The notes under the pieces are model-generated. The model was not told where the DNA came from. It searched no databases and worked only from the letters and a program-made list of their open reading frames with translations. Below, one piece after another: positions 12,101-25,400 of a DNA stretch of 49,811 bases (within the stretch, counting starts at the first letter, position 1; each line of letters opens with the position of its first letter). A program made the translations under genes and the position numbers. This stretch comes from Beroe ovata (taxonomy: Eukaryota > Ctenophora > Nuda > Beroida > Beroidae). The stretch spans positions 95,377-145,187 of the forward strand of contig CAMPET010000185.1 in the NCBI GenBank assembly GCA_946803715.1. Direction: 5' to 3'.

Positions 12101-14502
12101 TGATAATTGATAATGGAATCAAATGACGTGCTGAATCATATGAACATCGGATTAGACATTGAAGTTAGCGTTTCTTTCATGCTGCCAGAATTCAGAAACT
12201 AATTCATAGTACATCAAATTGCCTCCACAACAAATTCAATCACTGTCACCTACACTAACCTAGGAGAGGGAACTGCATTCTGCTTCTCGGCCGTTGACGG
12301 CTTGACAGGCGTAACATCAGCCTGTACATCAGCACACCCTGCCACACCCCGTACCAAAGACGAGCCCTGGTAGAATGAACTCCGTTTCTGTGCCTGCTCA
12401 ATACTCCGTCTTGCACCGTCTTCCTCGACCACGCCCTTTACAGAGGTGCTCCTCTCATTATCAGACAGTTTTCTGCTCCTTGTTGCGGTTGATGAAGGAG
12501 TACGCAGGTCTGAAAACAGGCTGCCAGTGGAAGAGGATGTTTCCTTAGAGTGAGAAGTTATCACGTGGGAATCTCTCCCGTCATCAAGTGTTCCACTGGG
12601 TTTGCTCTGTTTAGAACCCAAGGATCTACTCTTATTCTTGACTTCCGCTGTTTTTGGAGTGACGGCAGCCACGGCCTTATCAGCAGTGAAACTGTTCCTC
12701 TGTGGAGTGCAGTTCGCACTACTGGACACTGTACAACTCTTGGTAAAGCGGGTCACCATATCATCTGATAACTCTGACGATGAACGCCCGTTTTCAGGCG
12801 CGCTCTTCTGGCGCCCATTTCGGACGACGCTTAGGTTCTCGTAGACATGCTCACGGCCATTGGGCCCCGTTTTAGGCGTGTCATCAAGAGCCGGTGTGTC
12901 ATCAGATGACAGGTAGGTGGCTTGTGAGTTGGCGGCGTCAGCAGCAATGAGGTCCTGGAGTCCCCTGGCTGGCGGAGCCGCACATTCAGACTGCTCTCTT
13001 TCCTGCGGGAGAGTATTTAGATGAGGAAAAGTTTCCGATAGAAGATGAGTGTTAACATTTAAAGCAATTCCAGACCTCTAACTCCATTCCAGGGATCACC
13101 GACCAAATGATCAAATTACTCAGCCCCTCCATTTACGATACCTGGATGTGTGCTATCCGTGCGAGACATGGTTTACTATTCGGCCCACAGCTCTGTTCCC
13201 CTCTCATTCGCGCGGTCTCCTCAGCACGTGCTCGAATCAGCTCTGCTGGGGTTGGCTCGTGTTCCTGGAGTGGCCACAGGTCGTTCAGCTTGGGGGAGCC
13301 GGGTGCAGTGGCAGGAGAGTTGCGGCGTTGGAAAGCGCGGACGGGCGCTGAGTTGCTCTCAGAAACACGTTCCTGCTGGCGCCATCTGTGGACGGAAAAT
13401 GGATGTGAGACGAGAGTGGAAAGCTGAATTTTAGTAATCAAATTAGTTGCGAGATGTTAGACTCCTCAAAATAGTGAATTGATTAAGTTGATACATGCAA
13501 CAAAATGTAACGATCCTGGAGTAACTGAATCCAAGACCATCACCATACACATTACACAAGGATGATTTTGATAAAACGTGTGTGCGTGAGGACACATGAT
13601 GATTTGCGACGGCGTGCTGTCAGCGATATGCGATATGTTTCACCTAGTCATGAAATGTGGCCGCCGTGACACTCACAGAGACTGAACTGAGACACTCATC
13701 CGAGACTCAAATCATCAGCATAGGTATCATATGAAAAAGAGACATAGCAATTTCTTGGCAGCTGTTAATCCATGATCGCAGTTTTTGGATGCAAGCCAAA
13801 TGAACATATCATGGTACGCGGGTATTATGGGATATCATGACTTTATGATGATGTGCCCAGTGTCCACCTTCATAAAATTCATCGAATATGTTTGTCCGAG
13901 AACACGTTGACACTGTTATGTGATATCTCTCAGAGAATGTAGTGATAGAATGATATTGGTACAATATGGAGAATCGTGGCAGCAGATTTAGAGCTGTGAT
14001 AACAGATTTAGAGCAGTGACAATGATTCTCTCCGATTCTCTGTATAGATGATAAATAAGCCACAAGTTCAACGTCCGGAAGCTACTCACCGGTCTTTGAT
14101 AGCCTTCACATCGAGAGAGCTGTAGTCGACTTGGTTTTTAGGGGCCGGGTCCTCGATGCCGCTATCCTCGAGTCTGTAGTTGTTGTTGGGGTCGGGGGAG
14201 GTTGAGGGGTATGTGAAGGTGGACGATGGGGTCTGGTAAATCGGGGAGGAAACCTGCAGAAGTGGGGAAATGATCGGAGAAATTTGTCTAGTAATTATTC
14301 TCTTCTCTTCAGCATTGCTTGAAGTAAGAATAGAAATCAAAATTGCTTGAAGTAAGAATAGAAATCAAAATTGATTCAAAATATCCTATTTCTCGATTCG
14401 ATCGTGTCTCCATACTTACGTTGTCTTGTGACGAAGTATCTATATCAGGAGTAATGGGTCCGTTCTCCAAGCCATGTTGGTAACTGGGCAGGTAGATGAA
14501 AC
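9139..14502 (-). CDS. RhoGEF C-terminal disordered tail with SxIP motifs
   Basis: Eight exons (14502-14420, 14253-14090, 13385-13142, 13002-12260, 12082-11608, 10931-10845, 10578-10547, 10096-9139) encode about 930 Ser/Thr/Pro-rich residues. A short helix rich in Arg/Glu (PTPAELIRARAEETARMRG) lies in exon 13385, and another (LQELEGVKSSRLVARMRMQL) in exon 10931. The 32-base exon 10578-10547 was placed because it alone restores phase between its neighbours. Three [S/T]xIP motifs sit in a basic Pro/Ser context near the end: SRIP at 9402-9391, SKIP at 9285-9274 and SKIP at 9240-9229. Such motifs bind the EB1 homology domain and track microtubule plus ends. The tail ends in SRTNV before TGA at 9139. 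Confidence 0.75.
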
Positions 14503-16421
14503 CTGTCGGAGATGCACGCATTAATTGCCAGAGTTTTGTTGCTTTTTGGGACCGGGGAGAGGATCAAACCAAATGCAGTGATTCAAAAAAGATAAGGAGA
14601 AGGGGAATGGCATCTGGATATCTATAAAGAAGGAGATATTCTCGTTATCTAATCCCATCGTTCAGTGATTTTCGCACACAATTTCCACACTGTTATTCCA
14701 TGTATAGCACACGGGGAAGCAGTCAGCACAAAGTAATATACCGGAGTACTGGGGCAGTGGAGGGAAGACCAGATTAGTATTCCCACTGACTGTTACACTA
14801 TTGATATCTCGAACTAGGAACAAAGAACAAAATAGGGGGCATTGATCAGGGATTTGAATTGGACCAGCTTCAAAATTGAGGGGTTGATTTATTTGTAGTT
14901 GTAGAAATCACGAACGAAGCAATTATTGATTCATCACTCACTTTTGTACTTGGAGTTGGATAAGATCTCGTTGAACTGATTGGCTTTATCCAGACTTGGG
15001 ATGCCATTTAACAAGACCTCTCTCTTCTCTAACGATATATCTGGTGAATGTTCCAACATGCATCGCTTTAGCTCATACACCCATGTTGCTTTCGTCTCAA
15101 TGGACACTGCCTAGAGGGTTTGAAGTGAGGCGAGAGCATAAACGAGTCATAGTTTCAAGCAAACTCAACAAATATGGGTAAAAACCGAAATGAATGACAG
15201 GGCATACCTGGAAAACGAAGCTTTTCTTCTGCTGGTATCTTTCGACTTCAAACTTTGGGTTCTTCTTTTCACCCTCCGTTATGATTATTTCTGTGGGCTA
15301 TGGAGAAATGGAACATGAAGCATTCGCAGATTTGTATTCGAAAGGGGCTCAGAATGATCTAGGGATAATCTTACCAATAAGTGCGCCTTGTACTGATACT
15401 TCCCATCTTTGGGTTTGGTTATCAACAACAGTTTCTCGAACAGGAACACTGATCTGCCATCTGATCCATTAACCTTGAATGTATCCTAGGAGAAAAAACG
15501 TTTAAGAGTGACCAAATCGCCTGGAAATCACAAGCATCCTCTCAATAGGTCAATGCGCGCAGCGCGCGCAAAATAGCGGCATAATGTTTGTGCTGTGGAT
15601 TTGTCTTCGTGCAGATATGTCTTTGTCACCTCGCGCGTTACGTATATTTCGCAGAATATAACAAACTCATTGATATAGCCACAAGTCATGGTGAAGATAA
15701 TGAATGTCATATTCTTAACTTTGAGTCTACGAGAAAGACAGTAATCCAGTATCTGCCACTGAAACTCACCTCTAATTTCAACGCACCATACTCAAGAAGA
15801 GGCTCCCCCTGCAAAAATGTCGGATAATTTGCAAAATACCAATTGCACTTGCAATTACCAATGGCACACTGTAACATGTTATCGGATTCCTATCAACGAT
15901 TAAAAATAATGTTTACAACTCACCGTCCAGCCTACTATCTCAGAGGAATCGAGTTCTTGGACTCGCTTCACGTTGTTGATGTGAATAGCTACCCCCGTTA
16001 TCCTATCAAGTGCAGCCTGTGACAGTGTAGAGTTGGGTGCTAATGGGATTATTATGAAGGAGTAGCTGAATTCATGAAGGAGCAGAGTTGGGACTTAAGT
16101 ATAGAAATGAACTGAAGTGTTCATTTTCACAGTATGAGTCTGTCAGCATATCTTGATCCCACTAAGGCATTGTGTCAAAATGTCAATCATATCATTGTGT
16201 CAAAATGTCAATCATGTCCAAAATTTCGCTGAGGAATATTCACTTTCGCCCACCGAGGCCCTCGCACAGACTGCTGCAGTAGATGAGGTAAAGTTATTAC
16301 ATTACATCACCCTGGACCCTGACCAACGGCAGACAGGTTCCTTAATTAATCAAGCCCTGCCCCACTCTTATCTTATAGAAAGTAGACACTGATAAGAAAA
16401 ATCATGTCACACACATCGTGT

Positions 16422-16452
<31 letters not shown>

Positions 16453-19400
16453 GTGCACTGTATGTTTGCGTGTATTGTTGGGTCGATGTCTCGTTCATCC
16501 ATGTTCAGACATCGCGTAATTTCATAACGAAACACACGGACTCTTTTGACTTCTGTAAACTTTTCCGGAGATCAAATGGGCTCAATTTTGCTGCTGATGA
16601 AATTGATGTGACCCAGCATTAAGCAACATTATAATACGGTCTAGATGAGCAGGACTAAAGATATATATTCAGATTACTTAGATCTAGAGTTTAGACCGAC
16701 ATTTATCCCCCTCTTCAATTATGTCATATCGTGATTTCATACCCAGTGTAACTCTGTGTAATTATGCATAATGGAGCATTGTCATAATATGAGAAAAGCA
16801 GATAAGCTGTTCACTGTGACCTCATTATACCTTTAAACCATGCTGTCAAGACAAATCTCATGAATAATAATCTACGCTTAGATTCATTACATCTCAATTA
16901 ACTCGGAGTGCAGCCCCATTAGTCAAGTTAGCAACAGACAAGCAGAAACGAAATTTGTCAATTAAACCAACCTTGTTTAATCAATTAAACCCTCAGTCAC
17001 TAATTTATTCTAATTGATTAAGTACACATCTAACGAAGAAGTACCTAACATGTTACACAGACATTGAAGATTACGTTTCATAACGAAGCTAACCTCAGAA
17101 ACATAGCCATTCTCGAAAAAATAGTTGCAATCAGCTCCCAAAACCTCTCACAATGACACCCAAATCTCCTGATATTCATCACTATGACAACCGATCGTTC
17201 TCCATGACAACAGTTCATTCTCTAATGTTCTGCAGCCTCCTCCTCTTCCTTCAGCTTAGCCTCGTACTCAATGATCGCCTCCTGCATGAAATCCATGTTT
17301 GCATTCTGACTGCACGACTTATCACACCCGCCTGTCACAGCTCCTGCCACGTCACAATCAACCTCACCATTCCCTTTTAGGGTAATCTCGGCCGTTGCCA
17401 TGTCAACACAGCAGCAATACATGGCTCCCCTTGAATTCCTGTCAGGATGAACATACGACTGAAGGAAGCTGTAGTACTGACTGTCGAAATAGCACACGGG
17501 GGCGTGGAGCGGCATGTTCGCTCCGAAATGACCCTTCCCCACCACATCGTCATAGCCGCCAAACAACTTGCTCCGAGTGCTCACCCATTTCCTGGCATTG
17601 TAGCAGTGGTTTTGCAGACTCTTGGGCCACGCATTGCACTTCCCCTGCGTGTACCGGGTGAACGAAGCTCCAGAATCGCTACTCGTCACCACAAACTGGT
17701 TTGCATCCTCCGATCTGTACTTATTCGGTACTTGCTCCGGTCGGAACCTCATCTTATTCCCAAAGTAAGTTTCCCGTAGATCAAACTGAAGAGCCTGTCC
17801 GTTGAACAGCCAGCTCATCATGTGGGGTTGATGAGTTTTCAGCCAGATGTCAAACTCCTCGCCACCTGTGCAGGGGGTGTCGAGATTCCCTGCCAGGAAC
17901 TCGGTAACCTCCAGAGTCTCTGCGGAGACTACTTCGGATTTCCATGAGTTTGCCCCACAATCCACCGTGATGGAGTACACTAGGTTGTCCTCGGGAGTGT
18001 ATAGCCCAGCTGAAAATAGAGGAGGGGAAACCGTGAGTAAAGAGAAGAGAGGGAAGAATACGTTATTTTGATTTGAGCTAAGGTATGGTTTTCACTGTCG
18101 AAAAGGCTGGCAATTCTCCAACTCAACGAACACAATATTGTCCGAAATCTAGCTTACCTGTTATGACAGTGCTGCTTGGGTCAGCACCAAACTGACCAAA
18201 CACTTGGTAATTCATCTGGAAAGTTTTCCAGTACTCCAAATCCTCCAGAGGTGTATCCTCAGGGATAGTGTAGGTGTACTCCTGTACATTATCCAGGTCC
18301 TCGTCCACGTCACAGTGAAATCCCCATGACAACGGCAGTAGGAAGACAAGGAACAGCATTGCTTGCGGAGATCGTCGCGAACCGTTACCGAGGCAATAGA
18401 GAATACGCGTTTCCGGGATGATTCGGGCAACAAAAACACGTGTGTGTATGAACTGAATAATACAATACAAGATTGTTATAGGTATACTCTCGGGAAGAAG
18501 GAAAGTCCAGCTTGAGTGAAGGAGCGGTCTCCCGCAATCTCTTCACACATGGAGATGTGTCGATTTAGTGGGTGTTACAGTTGTCACCTGATCACCATGT
18601 GACCAGCAAACCATACTATCAAGTCAACATGGAATGAAGTTGCTGTGTACATCACCTCACACTCCCTTTATTTAGTTGGTAGGATGGGCAATTACCGGGC
18701 GATAATTTTTGATTGAAATTGGTGTGAACTCAGCTGTGAGGGACTTGCAGGGTGCAGTTGCATGATAACATCAGAATCTGCTTATCAATACAGTAAGTTA
18801 ATCTCCTAAAAACATTATTTGAGGGACAATTAACGATTGTAGATTTTTGAAAATTAATTACTCTCTCTCTAAGTCATGACTCAGAGGCTCTTAGTCAGAT
18901 AACTGGTGTGGCCATATGTTACATAGAGTGCTCACGTGTTTTGATCACGAGGAGCCATCACCTATTACTGAGGTAGTATACCTACTGCGATTCATAGTAG
19001 CTGAATATAAATCTCGGATATTTTGGAGTTTTTAACTTCTCATGAATCAATCATTGTAGTTAGAACGACAATATCAACTGCTATACGAACTAAAATCTAG
19101 TACTGTCCAATCATAAAATCAGGGATATTAGAGGGTCCAAACTATCTGTCCAAATATACATCTGTCCCTTGAGTCCCGTCCTAAGCATAGAACATTCTCG
19201 ATGTGATGTCGTTGACGGAAGCTGTCTCATCCACAGGGCTGTTGGCATTGATGTATTCCTTGAACAACTCGGCATCTTTGATCCCCCTCACCCTATCTGT
19301 CCCCTTCCTGAACATGGAATACCCATCTCCGCCTTCCACCACGTAGGATGGAATCACACATTGGTAGGAACTGTCTGGTTTTATATCCACATATTCTCCT

Positions 19401-22400
19401 GATTCAGAGTCAAATATACGGAGTCGACTGACTCTGTCACCGACATTTCGGGAGAAATCGTATGTTACTTTCAGCCCGGAGAACTGGAGAAATCGGCCCT
19501 CGCCCGCAACGTTATCGCCCGCAGAGTTGAACGAGGACACACTGTGCTCAAAAGCTTCTTTGATCGTTGCACCATCCAGGGTCAGAAGATCTATGGTGTT
19601 CTCGAACGGAAGGACAGTCAGAACGTCCTTGTAGGTGATTTCCCCACTATCAAGACCAGCACGAATAGCCCCAGCGACGATCAAACTGCACACCGTATTG
19701 GGATCTTGTTGGTTGTAGGTGTGGACATTTGCATCAGCTATCAGATTTCCCATTTCACATTCCCTGTATCTACAGTTAGATCTCGAACCATCAATTGCTT
19801 CATTGGTATATGCGACGATAGTGTTACTGTATTCTGCAAGCTCTTCCGAGTAGGGTTCCAAAAAGTCGAGGACTTCCGGGTCCTGTGGCCAGCTGTCTCC
19901 CCACATGAGAACAGGATCACCAGAATAACCAGTTATCTCTCCATCATCATTGAACTGTGTGTGGAGTGCCCCAATAAACTTGCCATAGGCATATCCCTGA
20001 ACAACGAGACACTTTCCGTTTCTCCTCACTTCAGGATAGGGTCCCACCACAGTTTCGTCCACTTTAGCTCCCTCAGGGAATGTGTCCCTACTCCCAGGAT
20101 TGGCAAGGAAACTGTTGGTGTGTCCACCCACCACTATGTCCACTCCGTGTACCTTGTCGCAAATTTCTTTATCTGCCTCAAAACCAGCATGTCCAACCGC
20201 CACAATGATTTTCACACCTTTCTTTTCCAGCTTCTTCACCTCCCTTTTGATGCCCTTTAACACGGATCCGAATCTAACTTCTGGTCCAGGGCTACTAATC
20301 TTAGCTGTGTCTGGGGTAGTGTAACCGATGATTCCAACTTTAGTCGTCACATTGTTGTGTACAAACTCTCTTATCACCGACTTTTTATTGGGTATTCCTG
20401 ATTCGCCCATATCCATGTTAGCAGAAATAAGGGCAACTCCAGCACTCTTAGGTATCTCCTTCATGGCAATTGCCAAGGTTTCTGCTCCATTGTCAAATTC
20501 GTGGTTCCCATAGCCCATGGCATCATACCCCAGGGTGGCGAGGAAGTGTGCAGCCAGACTTCCTCGATTGAGGGTGTAATACAGAGTTCCTGTAATAAGG
20601 TTTTGAGTGAAGATTTCAAGATAACTGAATATTGAGAGTTTCATTGGAGAGCAGCTCAATAGGAGAGCAGTTCAATAGGAATTAGGAGAGCAGTTCAATA
20701 GGAGAGCAGTTCAATAGGAGAGCAGTTCATCAAAAACATTTACCTGAGAACCAGTCGCCCGCACTGAGGATGAGATTGTTGTTCTCCACACCGGCCTCGT
20801 GATCTGCTTCTTCCTGGGCTCTGACACTCTTGAAGAAGGTGGAGTGACGGGCCATACCTCCGTAACACGAGCCAGCTGAGCATAGGGCATGGTCTATTAT
20901 AGAGTTGCTGTAGAAAACAGTGTCTTTACAGCTATCTGGTTCATGACGACATCTCAATGCTTCGAGTAGTCACTGTTTCCACAAAGAGAGACGTGGATTC
21001 AATGCAGAATTCTAATACCAGGATAGGTATCTCTACAAAACTCACCCTCACTTTTACACTCCCCTCCCTCTCGCGGTCCTCTCTCATCGTATCTAGCGTG
21101 GATGTCATTGGTGTGGTAGATGTTCAACTCGAAACACGTCGATCCCACTATCCACACTGTCACCACCATCACCAGAGTACACAGATTCATCTTGATATTT
21201 TGATTGAAGAACTATGGGTGATACGAGGTCATGTGGCAAGATGATTTGTTATTAACGATACAGTAGGTTATTACAAAATACAGCAAAAGGGATCAAAGAT
21301 GATACGAATGTCGAGTACACCAATCTTGAAAGATCAGTTACCGACGAAACGACAAAAAACAACACGGATTAAAAAGATTCCCGTTTGCAACATCAATAAC
21401 TCAGGTTATTGAAAAGTTGGAATAACTTTTTTTGCTCGGATATGGGCTTCATTGTTGGTTATCTGATCACAATCGATTAGTCTCCCGGCCGACTGGAGCA
21501 GAAGGGAAACAAGGACAATTGAAATTAATTTGTCCCTAATTGTTTACCATCACACTTTTTGTGCTTTAAGCGGGAGCCTCGCCGTTTGTTCGAGGAGTTA
21601 TTGCTGATTGAAGNTTTAGTCGTCACATTGTTGTGTACAAACTCTCTGATCACTGACTTTTCATTGGGTATTCCCGATTCACCCATATCCATGTTAGCAG
21701 AAATAAGGGCGACTCCAGCACTCTTAGGTATCTCCTTCATGGCAATTGCCAAGGTTTCTGCTCCATTGTCAAACTCGTGGTTCCCATAGCCCATGGCATC
21801 ATACCCCAGGGTGGCAAGGAAGTGGGCAGCCAGACTTCCTCGATTGAGGGTGTAATACAGAGTTCCTGTAATAAGGTTTTGAATGAAGATTTCAAGGTAA
21901 CTGGAAATTGAGAGCTTCATTGGAGAGCAGTTCATCAAAAACACTTACCTGAGAACCAGTCGCCCGCACTGAGGATGAGATTGTTGTTCTCCACACCGGC
22001 CTCGTGATCTGCTTCTTCCTGGGCTCTGACACTCTTGAAGAAGGTGGAGTGACGGGCCATACCTCCGTAACACGAGCCAGCTGAACATATGACATGGTCT
22101 ATTATAGAGTTGCTGTAGAAAACAGTGTCTTTACAGCTATCTGTTTCATGACGACATCTCAATGCGTCGAGTAGTCACTGTTTCCAAGAGAGAAACGTGC
22201 GAAATTTTGGCATTAATACAGAATTATAATACCAGGATAGGTATCTCTTCAAAACTCACCCTCACTTTTACACTCCCCTCCCTCTCGCGGTCCTCTCTCA
22301 TCGTATCTAGCGTGGATGTCATTGGTGTGGTAGATGTTCAACTCGAAACACGTCGATCCCATGACTATCCACACTGTCACCACCATCACCAGAGTACACA

Positions 22401-25400
22401 GATACATCTTGATATTTTGATTGAAGAACTATGGGTGATACGATGTCATGTGGCAAGATGATTTGTGAATAACGATACAGTAATTAAAAAAATACAGCAA
22501 AAGGGATCAAAGAAGATACGAATGTCGAGTACACCAATCTTGAAAGATCAGTAACAGACGAAACGACAAAAAACAACACGGATTAGAAAGATTCCCGTTT
22601 GCAACATCAATAACTCAGGTTATTGAAAAGCTGGAATGACTTTTTTTGCTCGGATATGGGCTTCATTGTTGGATAACTGATCACAATCAATCAGTCTCCC
22701 GGCCGACTGGAGCAGAAGGGGAACAAGGACAATTAAAATTAATTTGTCCCTAATTGTTTACCATCACACTTTTTGTGCTGCAAGCGGGAGCCTCGCCGTT
22801 TGTTCGAGGAGTTATTGCTGATTGAAGCCGAGATGTGCAAACTATAGTTTTTGGCGCGTACCATTTTGTTACAATATCAATTGAAAAGAACTGGGGTAAC
22901 ATCAAATTGTAGAACAGGGCAATTAACAGCTAGGGCAATTAACAGCTAGGGCAATTACTCGATGTAAAACAATCACGCCAACACTAGGTAAGGAAATGGG
23001 GGGGGGGGCATTTGATGGAGGTGCTAAACGAGGATGAGACCAATGCATTTCCCCTCAGATGCAGTATCGCCCCTGCCTTTGTTGTGATTGGAGTGAGGAG
23101 GCGGATGGCGGATATGATGATCGTCAGAACAGAGTCTTCGACAATAACAGAGTAGAGATGTACAATTGCGACAAGGAACATTATAATATATCGTAACTGG
23201 GACACAATTCATCAGGGGCAGGAACATTAACCAGGAAAATTTTAAATCATAAAATGATTGGGGAATATGATGGGCTTCTGCCGAATTACCCAATTCGGCA
23301 GAAGCCGGAATAAAGTATGGTTCTAAATAGCTATATGATATCTAATCTGTGATTGGTATAATCAGTATTCCCAATCATTTCCTTCCGAGAAAAATGAGAC
23401 CGCTCTAATTCCACGATTTTGATGATCAATGCTGTATCAAATTACAATCTGACCATTGTTAAACGAATTTCATCCTGTTTGTCGAGTTTCTTGATCGGAA
23501 TTCCGAATCACTTTTCCTTCATATTATTCTCCTTGATAAGTTGTCAATTATCGGATGCACAAATTGTGCAATTAATCAAATTTCTATGGCCAGCTTGAAA
23601 ATTGACCGTAAGTCGGATGACTCTAACTAACCGGATGACTCTAACTAACTAAAAAAAGGTGTAATTAGGTATCTAGATGTTTGTCCAAAGAATTGCAAAT
23701 CTCTTTGGAAAGTCGGAAAAACCTAGGTATTCAGTTTCAATCAAAATTGGGTTTCGTGAGATTATTTTTTCTAATCTTCAGCGGTTAGTTTATGAGAATT
23801 CTATCGTGTCAGGAAGGTGGCAGATGTAAATAAATCCATATACAAGCGACCGAGGTCCGACATGATATAAATACAAACTGTCCATCAACCAACGAAAGTG
23901 TGAAGGTGAAGTAAAGACCGATAACGCCAGCTTGTTTCACCCTTCACGACAATTATACTCGTGGCCGTATTGAATTACTGATACACGGTTCTATCAGACT
24001 CTGCCAGGCACTTCCTTATCCACCATTATAGAGCAGCGCGTGATGCATTGAGCCGGACCGATACGCATTCCTTCCTCCGATACCATCTTACACGAAGCTG
24101 TCCTTGTATATCGTGACGTAAATCAAGAATTCCAATGTTATAGTAAGCTTAGCAAAAAACAGCGCCAGTACGCATAAGTTCGGCTAAACTATATTCCTAC
24201 TTTTACCAGTCTACGAAACATGATTGTCTCCAAAATAACTATCGTCTGTTGTATTAGGTGGTATAGCAGAAGCACTGTAAATTAATCTGAAGGATGCTCT
24301 AGCTTTGTACTTAACTACTATATAAAATACAAGTCTACTATATAAATAGGCTTCTGTAATGATATTGTGATTCATTGTATTTCTCTCCATATAACTCCAA
24401 TCTGATACCGTCACTTGAAGAAAGTGATAAATTAGATAGGTTTTATCCCTCCTGAAACAGATTTTGAGGTATATGTGGCCAAAGATAATGGATCATATAA
24501 TCTTGGCAACCATGTGTGATACGTATATACATTAGATCAGCCAGACACCATCACAAAAGTGAGCATACCTCCCCCCCTATATTATCTCATTATGATACCT
24601 TAGCGTGAGCCTATTAAAATATGGAGGTGATCACTGAAGTAGCGGCGGACTGCGGCGCGATGTGCATGTCGCTCATTTGCTTCTCAAAAGGGTTCTGAGC
24701 TCGGGTGTTATGTGGTTTTAACCTCCACCCCCACTCTACTTCGCAGAGTACCTCAGTACTATTGGTCCTGACACGCGCTGCCCATTTACTACTCTATACC
24801 TGATGACACGAGCTCAACTCGTACAACTACACTTTCAGACAATATTAGATGTAGAGTATTCATGCAGTCTTGAATATCTATTGCCCTTCATTTCATCAAG
24901 GTGTTAAATGTTATCATCAGTGAGCTATGTCTGGTATCCATACAGTTTTTAGTTCCGCTTTCGGAATTTCATTTCGTGTCTAGAATTACAATTTTGTCGA
25001 GTCACACACATTCTTTTCTCGGCTTGCCTTACAAGCTCTAGGTCTAGGTAGCTCAAAATTTAGAAAGAGGGAAACAACGGACAGCGACTTTTATCCACAT
25101 GTCCATAATATCCATGATATATTGACAGTTTGTTTCACCACCCCTCCCTTTAGTATTCTTCTCGAGTTACGCTGCCACACTTTTAGCAGTTTGCCTCTAT
25201 GAGAGGGAAATTTTATCAATAGCTCTCTTCTTCCAGACAATTTCATCGTAACACGCTCGTCACACAACAATTTGCACTCACACGGGACATCACCCATGTT
25301 TTGTTGTAACGTTGTAACTTAGGTATAATCTTTAGAAGTTCGCATACCTATCAACTTTCACCAATTGCGTCTTTTTTATCAAATTGAATAATCCATGACC

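Noticed and set aside
13107-13434. Plus-strand frames rich in Arg/Ser/Gly
   Set aside because: They are antisense to RhoGEF exon 13385-13142, which fits the exon phase series.
14942-15110. Apparent frameshift and stop in the last PH exon
   Set aside because: On re-reading, the purine tract is two bases longer than first taken; the frame is open and matches the phase of the next exon.
16153-16392. Plus-strand frame with a donor-like GTAAAG
   Set aside because: No partner exon and no recognised motif; it lies in the RhoGEF intron.
19544-20260. 238-codon plus-strand frame
   Set aside because: It is antisense to exon 3 of nucleotidase A, which carries all the family motifs.
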